Positions 1 through 5,860 of a stretch of DNA of 5,860 nucleotides are shown here, piece by piece. This DNA is from Methylomicrobium sp. (GTDB taxonomy: Bacteria; Pseudomonadota; Gammaproteobacteria; Methylococcales; Methylomonadaceae). The notes under the pieces were generated by a model that saw only the letters and a program-made list of their open reading frames with translations, searched no databases and was not told the DNA's origin. The DNA lies in the NCBI GenBank assembly GCA_007135635.1, contig SLIO01000432.1:1-5860 (forward strand), in the 5' to 3' direction. Each line of letters opens with the position of its first letter. Positions within the stretch are counted from its first letter, which is position 1. The position numbers and the translations under genes are program-made.

Positions 1-119
1 AACGTGTTGTTCTTGCGTCGAATAGTTTTAACCGCTAAGCTATTCGCCACAAGCACCCACACAAATTATTTTGATCATTTTGTTAAAGAGCTGGGAGATT
101 ACCTTCTCTCCCGTTGAGC
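1..119 (-). promoter_or_regulatory. rRNA operon leader with boxB-boxA-boxC antitermination signals (16S gene lies beyond left edge)
   Basis: Read on the minus strand, this is the 5' leader of a ribosomal RNA operon. In transcript order it has a boxB-like hairpin (arms 107-112 and 93-98, 8-nt loop), a boxA GCTCTTTAACA at 91-81, and a boxC-like TGTGTGGGTGCTTG at 63-50. This is the order of the NusB/NusE (S10) loading region in gammaproteobacterial rrn leaders, and the boxC segment closely resembles remembered Pseudomonas 16S leaders. A second hairpin follows: CTTGTG (53-48) pairs with CGCAAG (17-12), then CGAATAG (46-40) pairs with CTATTCG (25-19) after one mismatch. These elements let RNA polymerase resist Rho termination and help fold pre-16S RNA. 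The 16S sequence itself is not in the window, so its presence to the left is inferred. Confidence 0.85.
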
Positions 120-125
120 CCGCCC

Positions 126-153
126 ATTATACAGAGGCTAAACCCAATGTCAA
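126..153 (-). promoter_or_regulatory. sigma70 rRNA operon promoter (P1-like)
   Basis: On the minus strand a perfect -35 TTGACA (153-148) is followed after 16 bp by a perfect -10 TATAAT (131-126). The discriminator is GGGCGGGC, the G/C-rich type linked to ppGpp/DksA (stringent) control of stable-RNA promoters. Transcription would begin near 118-119, just ahead of the boxB/boxA leader. The stretch upstream of the -35 (about 154-176) is A-rich and could act as an UP element. The sequence match is very strong; stringent control is inferred from the discriminator. Confidence 0.88.
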
Positions 154-179
154 ACTTTAATTTTGCTGACTTACTTTCT

Positions 180-255
<76 letters not shown>

Positions 256-274
256 GCACCGCGAAAGAGGGCGT

Positions 275-330
275 ATTAAACAGGATTCTTAATTTTGAGT
301 CAAGCCTGTTTTCGAGTTTTTTTCGAATTC
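275..330 (-). promoter_or_regulatory. sigma70 promoter of tRNA-Phe with UP-like A-tracts
   Basis: On the minus strand the -35 TTGACT (303-298) and -10 TTTAAT (280-275) are separated by an ideal 17 bp. Each matches the sigma70 consensus at five of six positions. The discriminator ACGCCCTC is C-rich, as at other stable-RNA promoters. Upstream of the -35, two A-tracts about one helical turn apart (within 304-330) resemble an UP element that contacts the RNA polymerase alpha subunit. The predicted start near 268 leaves a 5' leader of only about 12 nt, which RNase P would remove. Confidence 0.8.
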
Positions 331-590
331 ACTTAATTATGCTGTTAAATCAATTAGATAACTGATAAGTTAATTTCTGACATAACCAACACTCCAACCC
401 AAATCTTGCTCTCATAAAAACCGTGCCCATTATAACTGAGGCGCAAGCAACATCACTCCAAGTGTCGCGTAAAACTTAGCTACCCTACTTCGGTTCTTCT
501 TTAATGTATGATCCAACCTTATATACGATCCCACCTTAATGCTTAATTTAAACTGCAAGCGTTCATTTAATTTATCTTTCATCTATATCT
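331..590. other. A/T-rich divergent intergenic region without recognisable gene
   Basis: This stretch separates the leftward tRNA/rRNA unit from the rightward hslVU unit. I find no protein-like reading frame, RNA gene or strong hairpin-plus-T-run terminator on either strand. Apart from the isolated -10 at 429-434 it holds only A/T-rich sequence. Its length is in keeping with a buffer between a very strong stable-RNA unit and a divergent operon. Confidence 0.5.
429..434 (-). promoter_or_regulatory. isolated rRNA-like -10 element and discriminator (weak promoter candidate)
   Basis: On the minus strand a perfect TATAAT (434-429) is followed by GGGCACGG, much like the TATAATGGGCGGGC of the rRNA promoter at 131-119. 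The bases upstream of the -10 are also alike (GCCTC.. in both). No good -35 sits 16-18 bp upstream (AGTGAT or GTGATG), and there is no extended -10 TG. If active, it would give a second, longer transcript reaching tRNA-Phe. It may equally be a decayed promoter copy or chance. Confidence 0.25.
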
Positions 591-618
591 ATTGAAATTT
601 CAATCTTGCAACCCATAT
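591..618 (+). promoter_or_regulatory. sigma32 (heat-shock) promoter of hslVU
   Basis: The -35-like ATTGAAA (591-597; family consensus CTTGAAA) is followed after 13 bp by ACCCATAT (611-618; consensus CCCCATNT). Both boxes and the spacing agree with sigma32 (RpoH) promoters. It stands about 100 bp ahead of hslV, and hslVU is a classic sigma32-dependent operon in E. coli. Transcription would begin around 625, giving a leader of roughly 95 nt. No comparable sigma70 promoter with correct spacing was found nearby. Function is inferred from the match plus gene identity. Confidence 0.72.
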
Positions 619-648
619 TCTGTATTATATTCATGACACCAATACAGA

Positions 649-673
649 TTCTTTTCCTTACGTGGGAGAAGAA
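649..673 (+). promoter_or_regulatory. stem-loop in the hslVU 5' untranslated leader
   Basis: TTCTTTTCC (649-657) can pair with GGAGAAGAA (665-673), giving nine base pairs with one G-T wobble and a 7-nt loop. It lies between the proposed sigma32 start site and the hslV start codon. The E. coli hslVU leader is known for a conserved stem-loop that raises mRNA stability. A comparable role here is inference, since this hairpin is pyrimidine/purine-rich and not directly at the predicted 5' end. Confidence 0.4.
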
Positions 674-719
674 AGGTAGAATTGTCGAACTTTAATAATT
701 ACTAAACTGGGAATTAGAA

Positions 720-1277
720 GTGAATTTCAGAGGAACAACCATTCTATCCGTTCGACGCGGAGATAAAGTGGTCATTGGCGGCGATGGCCAGGTCACTTTA
801 GGAAACACTGTCATGAAAGGCAACGCGCGGAAAGTTCGACGCTTATATCACGATAAAGTTATCGCTGGTTTCGCAGGAGCCACCGCCGATGCATTTACCT
901 TATTTGAGCATTTTGAAGGCAAGTTGGAAAAACATCGCGGTAATTTAACTCGTGCTGCCGTGGAAATGGCTAAAGATTGGCGCACTGACCGAGCTTTACG
1001 CAGGCTTGAAGCGTTGCTTACTATTGCGGACGCGAAATCCTCTTTAATCATATCAGGAACCGGCGATGTCATTGAACCGGAACACGACCTCATAGCTATC
1101 GGCTCCGGAGGACCTTATGCACAATCCGCTGCTCGAGCATTATTGGAAAACACACAGCTCAGCGCTAGAGAAATTGTCGAGCGTTCTCTCAATATAGCTG
1201 CGGATATATGCATTTATACCAATCATAACCTACGCATTGAAGAACTCGACGCCGAACCCAAAGAGCAGACCGAATGA
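720..1277 (+). CDS. hslV: HslV (ClpQ), proteolytic subunit of the HslVU ATP-dependent protease
   Basis: HslV forms a double ring of hexamers, a simple proteasome-like threonine peptidase (family T1) in the cytoplasm. It degrades unfolded and regulatory proteins fed to it by HslU. The 185-residue protein matches the family along its whole length. The nucleophile is Thr6 in the run G-TTILSVRR. Lys38 corresponds to Lys33 of the mature enzyme, and the conserved GSGG is at 128-131. The five residues before the threonine (MNFRG) must be removed to free the catalytic N-terminus; a similar short leader occurs in Thermotoga HslV. The start is GTG: the frame is open only to 699 upstream and contains no other start codon. 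The ribosome site is weak (GGGA at 709-712). The stop overlaps the hslU start by 4 bp (ATGA), implying translational coupling. The sigma32 promoter upstream points to heat-shock induction. Confidence 0.97.
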   Translation: MNFRGTTILSVRRGDKVVIGGDGQVTLGNTVMKGNARKVRRLYHDKVIAGFAGATADAFTLFEHFEGKLEKHRGNLTRAAVEMAKDWRTDRALRRLEALLTIADAKSSLIISGTGDVIEPEHDLIAIGSGGPYAQSAARALLENTQLSAREIVERSLNIAADICIYTNHNLRIEELDAEPKEQTE

Positions 1278-2599
1278 GCCAAATGACCCCCAGAGAAATC
1301 GTCCACGAACTGGATAAACACATCATAGGACAAGCTAATGCCAAGCGGGCTGTCGCAATTGCGCTACGTAATCGCTGGCGTCGCAGCCTCGTTAGCGGCA
1401 TTCTACGCGACGAGATCACCCCAAAAAACATCCTGATGATTGGCCCCACCGGCGTCGGTAAAACCGAAATCGCCAGACGCTTGGCCAAACTAGCGAACGC
1501 ACCATTCATTAAGATAGAAGCCACTAAATTTACCGAAGTTGGCTATGTCGGCCGCGACGTTGATTCGATCATTCGGGATCTCGTCGATACTGCGGTAAAA
1601 ATGACTCGCCAAGAAGAAATGGATAAGGTTCAAAACCGGGCTGCCGACGCTGCCGAAGAATCAGTACTCGACATTTTACTACCGAGCGCTAGTGGTGGCA
1701 TGCTTTCCGAAACCGAGTCGTCCACGCGTCAAAAAATGCGCAAAAAACTACGCGAAGGGGAGTTGGACGATAAAGAAATTGAAATAGATGTCCGCGTAGC
1801 CCCGCTCGGCGTTGAAATCATGGCCCCTCCTGGCATGGAAGAAATGACCAGTCAATTACAAGGGATGTTTCAAAATCTAAGTAGCAGCCGAAAAAGCACT
1901 CGTAAAATGAAAATCAAGGATGCTTTGAAAGTTCTACATGAAGAAGAAGCAGCGAAACTGGTTAATGAAGAAGATATCAAGCTACGCGCTGTTGAAGCCG
2001 TGGAACAAAACGGTATCGTTTTTCTAGACGAAATCGATAAAATTTGTAAACGTTCTGAAATGGGCAGCGGCGGGGGCGAGGTTTCTCGAGAAGGCGTTCA
2101 ACGCGATTTGTTGCCACTGGTAGAAGGCAGTACCGTCAGCACCAAATACGGGACGATCAAAACCGATCATATTTTGTTCATTGCATCAGGCGCCTTTCAT
2201 TTGACTAAACCATCGGATCTAATCCCCGAATTACAGGGCCGTTTTCCTATTCGGGTTGAGCTCGACGCGCTAACCGCTGATGACTTTGTGCGCATCCTGA
2301 CAGAGCCGGACGCCTCATTGACCGAGCAATATCAAGCATTATTAGCTACAGAAGGTGTATTGTTAAATTTCGCTCAGGACGGCATTCAACGCATTGCCGA
2401 GCTTGGCTGGCAAGTTAATGAAACGACAGAAAACATTGGCGCGAGAAGGTTGCACACCCTGTTAGAGCGTTTATTAGAGGAAATATCTTTTAACGCACCG
2501 GATTTAACCGAGCAATCGATCACGATTGACGCCGGCTATGTCGACGCCCATCTAGCCGAATTAGCTCAAGATGAAGACTTAAGCCGATATATCCTCTAA
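1274..2599 (+). CDS. hslU: HslU (ClpY), AAA+ unfoldase subunit of the HslVU protease
   Basis: HslU is a hexameric AAA+ ATPase that unfolds substrates and threads them into the HslV chamber. The 441-residue protein is near the E. coli length (443) and collinear with it. Visible elements are the N-terminal [14 protein letters not shown] region, Walker A GPTGVGKT (57-64), the pore loop GYVG (90-93), an inserted I-domain (about 110-243) with the conserved [14 protein letters not shown] segment, Walker [10 protein letters not shown] (247-255), the ELQGR arginine-finger region (Arg323), sensor-2 GARR (389-392), and the C-terminal tail EDLSRYIL that docks into HslV and activates it. The ATG at 1274 overlaps the hslV stop; AAGAG at 1261-1265 inside hslV can serve as its ribosome site. 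No damage or missing key residue is seen. Confidence 0.98.
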   Translation: MSQMTPREIVHELDKHIIGQANAKRAVAIALRNRWRRSLVSGILRDEITPKNILMIGPTGVGKTEIARRLAKLANAPFIKIEATKFTEVGYVGRDVDSIIRDLVDTAVKMTRQEEMDKVQNRAADAAEESVLDILLPSASGGMLSETESSTRQKMRKKLREGELDDKEIEIDVRVAPLGVEIMAPPGMEEMTSQLQGMFQNLSSSRKSTRKMKIKDALKVLHEEEAAKLVNEEDIKLRAVEAVEQNGIVFLDEIDKICKRSEMGSGGGEVSREGVQRDLLPLVEGSTVSTKYGTIKTDHILFIASGAFHLTKPSDLIPELQGRFPIRVELDALTADDFVRILTEPDASLTEQYQALLATEGVLLNFAQDGIQRIAELGWQVNETTENIGARRLHTLLERLLEEISFNAPDLTEQSITIDAGYVDAHLAELAQDEDLSRYIL

Positions 2600-2603
2600 A
2601 CTT

Positions 2604-2981
2604 ATGCGCCTTAACGTACAAGAAATCGATACAACACCGACCGAAATCAAGCTACACCAGAATTCACGAATTCTGGAAATTAGTTTCGACGATGGACAAA
2701 CCTTTTTGCTGCCTTATGAATACCTTCGCGTATACACACCTTCGGCAGAAGCAATAGGCCATGGACCCGGACAGGAAATATTACAGATAGGAAAAGAAAA
2801 CGTCACTATCAACGAACTTAAACCGGTCGGTAATTACGCGATCGCCCCGGTTTTTAGCGACGGTCATAGCAGTGGCATTTACACTTGGCCGCTACTTTAT
2901 AAATTAGGCTCGGAATACAAGGATTTATGGGCTGTGTACTTGGATAAACTCGAAGCGACAAGACAAACACATCATCAATAA
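2604..2981 (+). CDS. DUF971 (GBBH-like N-terminal domain) protein of unknown function
   Basis: This 125-residue protein is a stand-alone DUF971 domain, the fold also found at the N-terminus of gamma-butyrobetaine hydroxylase-like dioxygenases. Family hallmarks are the ISFDDGQTFLLPYEYLR segment (26-42), the following TPSAEA.GHGPGQ (45-57), and near the C-terminal end VGNYAI..VFSDGHSSGIYTW (75-95). No signal peptide or membrane segment is present, so it should be cytoplasmic. The dioxygenase catalytic domain is absent. It begins 4 bp after hslU with no clear Shine-Dalgarno, so translation is probably coupled to hslU and it should share the heat-shock transcript. A DUF971 gene next to hslVU recurs in gammaproteobacteria such as Pseudomonas (from memory). 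Its biochemical role is not known, and I infer none beyond a possible link to HslVU. A perfect palindrome lies within its first 75 bp. Confidence 0.9.
   Translation: MRLNVQEIDTTPTEIKLHQNSRILEISFDDGQTFLLPYEYLRVYTPSAEAIGHGPGQEILQIGKENVTINELKPVGNYAIAPVFSDGHSSGIYTWPLLYKLGSEYKDLWAVYLDKLEATRQTHHQ
2657..2676. repeat. perfect inverted repeat, 9-bp arms with 2-bp spacer
   Basis: CCAGAATTC (2657-2665) and its exact reverse complement GAATTCTGG (2668-2676) flank the two bases AC. The element lies in the reading frame of the DUF971 gene, 54 bp after its start codon, and covers codons of the HQNSRILE stretch. It contains GAATTC twice. As RNA it could form a compact hairpin near the start of the gene; as DNA it has the symmetry of a dimeric protein's binding site. 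No function is established. Confidence 0.55.
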
Positions 2982-3130
2982 ACTAATATATTCCAATATC
3001 GTGTAATTCTTCTTCGATGAGGAGACGTCTATTTGCCTGTATATTTTGACGACTAATGCCTTTGGCTTCGGACCAACCTCCTTGCGTTCATCCAAATTCA
3101 ATAACTGATTAGCGGCTAACCGGAAAAAAC
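2982..3130. other. spacer between the DUF971 gene and ubiE
   Basis: This 149-bp gap is the only sizeable break in the rightward gene string and divides the hslVU group from the ubi group. I see no G/C-rich hairpin with a T-run and no well-spaced sigma70 promoter. A perfect 11-bp palindrome TTAGC-G-GCTAA (3109-3119) ends 11 bp before the ubiE start codon, and a weak GGA (3122-3124) is the only ribosome-site candidate. Whether ubiE has its own promoter here or is read from upstream cannot be decided from sequence alone. Confidence 0.45.
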
Positions 3131-3880
3131 ATGACCAACGAAAACACAACACATTTCGGCTTCAAACAAGTCGCCAGGGAAGAAAAAGTTCAAATGGTCC
3201 GGGGTGTATTCGACTCCGTTGCAGGCAAATATGACATCATGAATGATTTAATGTCGTTCGGCATTCATCGCATTTGGAAACGCATCGCCGTCCAACTCAG
3301 CAATGTCCGGTATGGCGAAAGTGTACTCGACCTGGCCGGCGGCACCGGCGACCTGACAATGCTCTTCGAAAAACGCGTCGGCAAAAAAGGGCAAGTTGTT
3401 CTCGCAGATATCAACGCAGAAATGCTGCGTAATGGTCGAGACCGCCTAATCGACCATGGTATCATCGGTAATATTCGTTTCGCTCAGGTCAACGCGGAAT
3501 GCCTACCTTTCGAGGACAATTCCTTCGACTGCGTTTGCATCGGCTTCGGGTTACGCAACGTTACCGACAAAGACGCAGCATTACGATCGATGTATCGCGT
3601 GCTAAAGCCGGGAGGAAGAGTTATCGTGCTGGAATTTTCCCACCCGACCGACAAATTGACCGAAAAGGTTTACGACTTTTATTCATTCAACTTGATGCCT
3701 AAAATCGGAAAGTTTGTCGCGAAAGACGAAGATAGCTACCGGTACTTGGCCGAATCGATCCGCATGCATCCAAAACAGGAAGACCTTAAAAAAATGATGG
3801 AAAACGCAGGCCTCGAACGATGTGAATATTTCAACTTATCGCAAGGCATTGTGGCGGTACATAGAGGCTATAAAATTTAA
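3131..3880 (+). CDS. ubiE: UbiE, demethylubiquinone/demethylmenaquinone C-methyltransferase
   Basis: UbiE transfers a methyl group from S-adenosylmethionine to the ring carbon of 2-polyprenyl-6-methoxy-1,4-benzoquinol in ubiquinone synthesis; in organisms that make menaquinone it also methylates demethylmenaquinol. The 249-residue protein matches E. coli UbiE (251) throughout. Features are the family signature [17 protein letters not shown] (34-50), the SAM-binding motif I DLAGGTGD (67-74), an acidic Asp93 at the end of the second beta strand, FGLRNVTD (139-146), LKPGGR (158-163), and a conserved C-terminus ending [10 protein letters not shown]. The class I methyltransferase fold has no membrane segment, so it is soluble or peripheral. 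ATG at 3131 has a weak GGA ahead of it but gives the expected family N-terminus (THFGFKQV). It is followed at once by ubiJ and ubiB, the usual ubiEJB cluster. Confidence 0.98.
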   Translation: MTNENTTHFGFKQVAREEKVQMVRGVFDSVAGKYDIMNDLMSFGIHRIWKRIAVQLSNVRYGESVLDLAGGTGDLTMLFEKRVGKKGQVVLADINAEMLRNGRDRLIDHGIIGNIRFAQVNAECLPFEDNSFDCVCIGFGLRNVTDKDAALRSMYRVLKPGGRVIVLEFSHPTDKLTEKVYDFYSFNLMPKIGKFVAKDEDSYRYLAESIRMHPKQEDLKKMMENAGLERCEYFNLSQGIVAVHRGYKI

Positions 3881-3912
3881 TAATGCCGCCCCAATTTACC
3901 GACGATTCAATC

Positions 3913-4533
3913 ATGACTGTAAAACCCCTCCTGCTTAGCGTATTCGAAACCGCCTTGAATCGCCTCATCGCACTTGACAGCGATGCCGTTTATTTACTGA
4001 CGCCGCTAATTGGCAAAGTAATTGGGATCACCATCCGACCGTTCAATGAAACCCTCTATCTTTGTCCGTCCGAGACCACTATTCAGGTTTTAGACGACTA
4101 CCCCGGCCCAGTCGATGCTTTATTAACCGGCTCGGCACTGGCATTCGGCGCCAAAGGCTTGGGAAGCTCATCGATTGGGACGCTATTCAACGACTCGATC
4201 GAAATCAGCGGCGATAGCGAGGTCGGGCATGCATTCATTCGCCTTTTCGAAAAGATGGACATCGACCTCGAAGAATCGCTTTCGCGCTATACCGGCGATA
4301 TCATTGCTCATCGTATAGGCCGTTTTTTTCGTACCGGCCATCGCTGGACTGGTGACATGCTCGAAAGCTTCCGGCTCAACCTAACGGAATTTCTTCAGGA
4401 GGAAGCTCGAGACTTACCCGCAAAACCAGAGGCCGATATTTTCTACCGTAAAATCGGCGACCTGCAAACCGATCTCAACCGATTACAAAGCCGTCTAGAA
4501 AATCTTGAGATTCCCCTCACCGCACAGCCTTAG
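3913..4533 (+). CDS. ubiJ: UbiJ, SCP2-domain accessory factor of ubiquinone biosynthesis
   Basis: UbiJ is a lipid-binding accessory protein. With UbiK it holds the polyprenyl intermediates for the soluble multi-enzyme Ubi complex; it is not itself an enzyme. I place the start at ATG 3913 (206 residues) because MTVKPLLLSVFETALNRLI then aligns from residue 1 with E. coli UbiJ (MPFKPL...), which is 201 residues. An in-frame ATG at 3883, two bases after the ubiE stop, would add ten residues; neither start has a good ribosome site. An SCP2-like domain spans roughly residues 4-115, including IEISGD as in the E. coli protein. YTGDIIAHRIG follows (126-136). A heptad-rich coiled coil (about 177-201, LQTDLNRLQSRLENLE) ends the protein and matches the UbiK-binding region of the family. 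Identity rests on remembered alignment plus the ubiE-ubiB setting. Confidence 0.9.
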   Translation: MTVKPLLLSVFETALNRLIALDSDAVYLLTPLIGKVIGITIRPFNETLYLCPSETTIQVLDDYPGPVDALLTGSALAFGAKGLGSSSIGTLFNDSIEISGDSEVGHAFIRLFEKMDIDLEESLSRYTGDIIAHRIGRFFRTGHRWTGDMLESFRLNLTEFLQEEARDLPAKPEADIFYRKIGDLQTDLNRLQSRLENLEIPLTAQP

Positions 4534-4582
4534 CCCTAAACAAAAACCAAACCCTTTGGCCCATTCACGACAATATTACTAC

Positions 4583-4586
4583 AAGG
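4583..4586 (+). promoter_or_regulatory. ribosome binding site fixing the ubiB GTG start
   Basis: AAGG, followed by T, lies 7 bases before the GTG at 4594. It is the best Shine-Dalgarno match between ubiJ and the conserved ubiB sequence. No ATG occurs in this frame in the 60-bp gap, so it supports GTG as the true start. Confidence 0.65.
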
Positions 4587-4593
4587 TAACTCA

Positions 4594-5860
4594 GTGATCC
4601 GCCCAAAAATATTGCTGCGCTTGATTCACATCAACTGGGTCTTGGTCTTCCACGGCCTTGATGAAATTGTCCTAAAAACGCATTTATTCCGTCCAATTCG
4701 GTATTTAGCCTTCTTATCGCCTACCTTTTGGCTAAGGCGCGGAACGCAAGCACGCGGTGTCAGAATACGTCGCGCGCTCGAAGACTTAGGCCCCATCTAT
4801 GTAAAATTCGGCCAAGCCCTATCCACCCGCAAGGATTTACTCCCTGAAGATATCGCGGATGAACTGGTCAAGCTACAAGACCAGGTTCCGCCGTTTTCCA
4901 GCAGCATCGCCCGTACGATTATAGAAAAAGAACTGGGAATGCCGATCAGCGAGGCATTCGCCGAATTCTACGACGAACCGCTAGCGTCTGCCTCTGTCGC
5001 ACAAGTACATACTGCCGTGTTAAAAAACGGCGAACAAGTCATTGTTAAGGTATTACGACCCGACATCAAACAACGCATCCAATCCGATGTAGGCTTGCTA
5101 TACGAATTAGCCCGTTTTGCCGAACGCTTTTGGAGCGACGCCCGACGACTAAGACCAATGGAAGTTGTTGCGGAATTCGAGAGATCGACACTAGATGAAC
5201 TCGACTTGGTTAGGGAAGCAGCCAACGCAGCTAAATTGCGCCGTAATTTCGAAAACTCTGAAATGATTTATGTGCCGGAAGTCCATTGGCCGCTGACTCG
5301 CCAAAAAGTCATGGTCATGGAGCGCATCAAAGGCATACCGGTCGGCAACATCGAACAATTGCGAGCCGGTAATGCCGACTTCAAACTGCTTGCCGAACGC
5401 GGCGTCGAAATTTTTTTCACGCAAGTTTTCCGTGACAATTTTTTTCATGCCGACATGCATCCCGGGAATATTTTCGTCGAACTACCTGCCAAATATCTCG
5501 CAGTCGATTTCGGCATCGTCGGCACTCTTTCAGAATCCGATCAGCGTTACTTGGCTGAAAACTTCCTAGCCTTTTTCAATCGTGATTATCGCCGGGTTGC
5601 GCAAATGCATGTCGAATCCGGATGGGTTCCCGGAACGACGCGAGTCGAAGACTTTGAATCGGCCATCCGAAGTGTTTGCGAACCGATTTTCGAAAAACCG
5701 CTCAAGGATATATCTTTCGGACACTTATTGCTGCGTTTGTTTCAAACCGCTCGGCGTTTCGACATGCATGTTCAGCCACAACTCGTGCTACTGCAAAAAA
5801 CCCTTCTAAATATTGAAGGCCTCGGCCGCCAGCTTTATCCTGAACTAGACTTATGGCAAA
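4594..5860 (+). CDS. ubiB: UbiB, atypical protein-kinase-like ATPase of ubiquinone biosynthesis (partial, runs off the right edge)
   Basis: UbiB belongs to the ABC1/ADCK/COQ8 family, membrane-associated ATPases needed for ubiquinone synthesis, probably for handling or extracting lipid intermediates. From GTG 4594 the frame is open without a stop to the last base: 422 complete codons of a protein that is 546 residues in E. coli. Motifs are KFGQ..STR (71-79, the family's inhibitory KxGQ element), the alanine-rich loop ASASVAQVH (131-139) in place of a kinase Gly-rich loop, the ATP-binding Lys152 in [21 protein letters not shown] (201-212), the catalytic-loop equivalent HADMHPGN (285-292), the metal-binding DFG at 305-307 (E. 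coli has DCG), and [10 protein letters not shown] (327-336). The missing part should hold the two C-terminal transmembrane helices. It follows ubiJ by 60 bp with no terminator, so one ubiEJB transcript is likely. Confidence 0.97.
   Translation, partial: MIRPKILLRLIHINWVLVFHGLDEIVLKTHLFRPIRYLAFLSPTFWLRRGTQARGVRIRRALEDLGPIYVKFGQALSTRKDLLPEDIADELVKLQDQVPPFSSSIARTIIEKELGMPISEAFAEFYDEPLASASVAQVHTAVLKNGEQVIVKVLRPDIKQRIQSDVGLLYELARFAERFWSDARRLRPMEVVAEFERSTLDELDLVREAANAAKLRRNFENSEMIYVPEVHWPLTRQKVMVMERIKGIPVGNIEQLRAGNADFKLLAERGVEIFFTQVFRDNFFHADMHPGNIFVELPAKYLAVDFGIVGTLSESDQRYLAENFLAFFNRDYRRVAQMHVESGWVPGTTRVEDFESAIRSVCEPIFEKPLKDISFGHLLLRLFQTARRFDMHVQPQLVLLQKTLLNIEGLGRQLYPELDLWQ

Noticed and set aside
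848..1524. Minus-strand frames opposite hslV and hslU
   Set aside because: They are antisense to strongly conserved coding sequence and resemble no known family.
2988..2999. ATATT-CC-AATAT after the DUF971 stop as a terminator
   Set aside because: The arms are all A/T, the loop is 2 nt and there is no T-run, so it would be too unstable.
2925..3152. 75-codon minus-strand frame (MLCFRWSC...) across the DUF971-ubiE spacer
   Set aside because: It overlaps both flanking genes' ends, has no ribosome site at its start and no recognisable domain. A different minus-strand frame in the spacer looks more protein-like.
3499..3702. Plus-strand out-of-frame open frame within ubiE
   Set aside because: It lies wholly inside the conserved methyltransferase gene and its product has no recognisable features.
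3913..4533. Small RNA EsrE-like gene in the 3' part of ubiJ, as described in E. coli
   Set aside because: No promoter or conserved RNA structure could be recognised here; the protein-coding alignment explains the sequence.
4547..4559. Small hairpin CCAAA-CCC-TTTGG between ubiJ and ubiB as a terminator
   Set aside because: The stem is only 5 bp and no T-run follows; it cannot be supported as an intrinsic terminator.
4968..5809. Several short frames on both strands between 4968 and 5809
   Set aside because: All lie inside the ubiB coding region, which matches E. coli UbiB continuously in one frame.

Overview
The window looks like ordinary chromosomal housekeeping DNA from a gammaproteobacterium. 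The gene order hslV-hslU-DUF971-ubiE-ubiJ-ubiB is typical of that class. The ribosomal-RNA leader at the left edge resembles those of Pseudomonas-type gammaproteobacteria. HslU, UbiE and UbiB align almost end to end with my recollection of the E. coli proteins. Moderate base composition and the 'FRG-TTIL' HslV start would fit a methanotroph-type lineage (Methylococcales), but that placement is inference. No IS element, phage gene, CRISPR array or foreign island is visible.

Left part (1-330, minus strand): stable-RNA control region. A tRNA-Phe(GAA) gene (180-255) has its own strong sigma70 promoter (275-303). Directly downstream on the same strand is a second near-consensus promoter (126-153) with a G/C-rich discriminator. 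It opens into an rRNA-operon leader carrying boxB-like hairpin, boxA and boxC antitermination signals. The 16S gene itself must lie beyond the left edge. No terminator separates the tRNA from the rRNA promoter.

Middle spacer (about 331-719): a long, mostly A/T-rich divergent intergenic region. Toward its right end it holds a convincing sigma32 (heat-shock) promoter for hslVU (591-618), followed by a 9-bp hairpin in the hslV leader (649-673). An isolated rRNA-like -10/discriminator on the minus strand (about 421-434) is unexplained.

Right part (720-5860, plus strand): hslV and hslU overlap by 4 bp and encode the HslVU (ClpQY) ATP-dependent protease. Four bases later comes a small DUF971 protein gene with a perfect 9-bp-arm palindrome inside it. 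After a 149-bp spacer come ubiE, ubiJ and ubiB, three ubiquinone-biosynthesis genes: the C-methyltransferase, the lipid-binding SCP2-type accessory factor, and the atypical kinase/ATPase. The ubiB frame starts with GTG and stays open to the right edge, so it is a partial gene (422 codons visible).

I do not see a previously undescribed system here. The best leads are the tandem tRNA-Phe/rRNA promoter layout, the heat-shock promoter plus leader hairpin of hslVU, the intragenic palindrome, and the DUF971 gene wedged between the protease and quinone genes.
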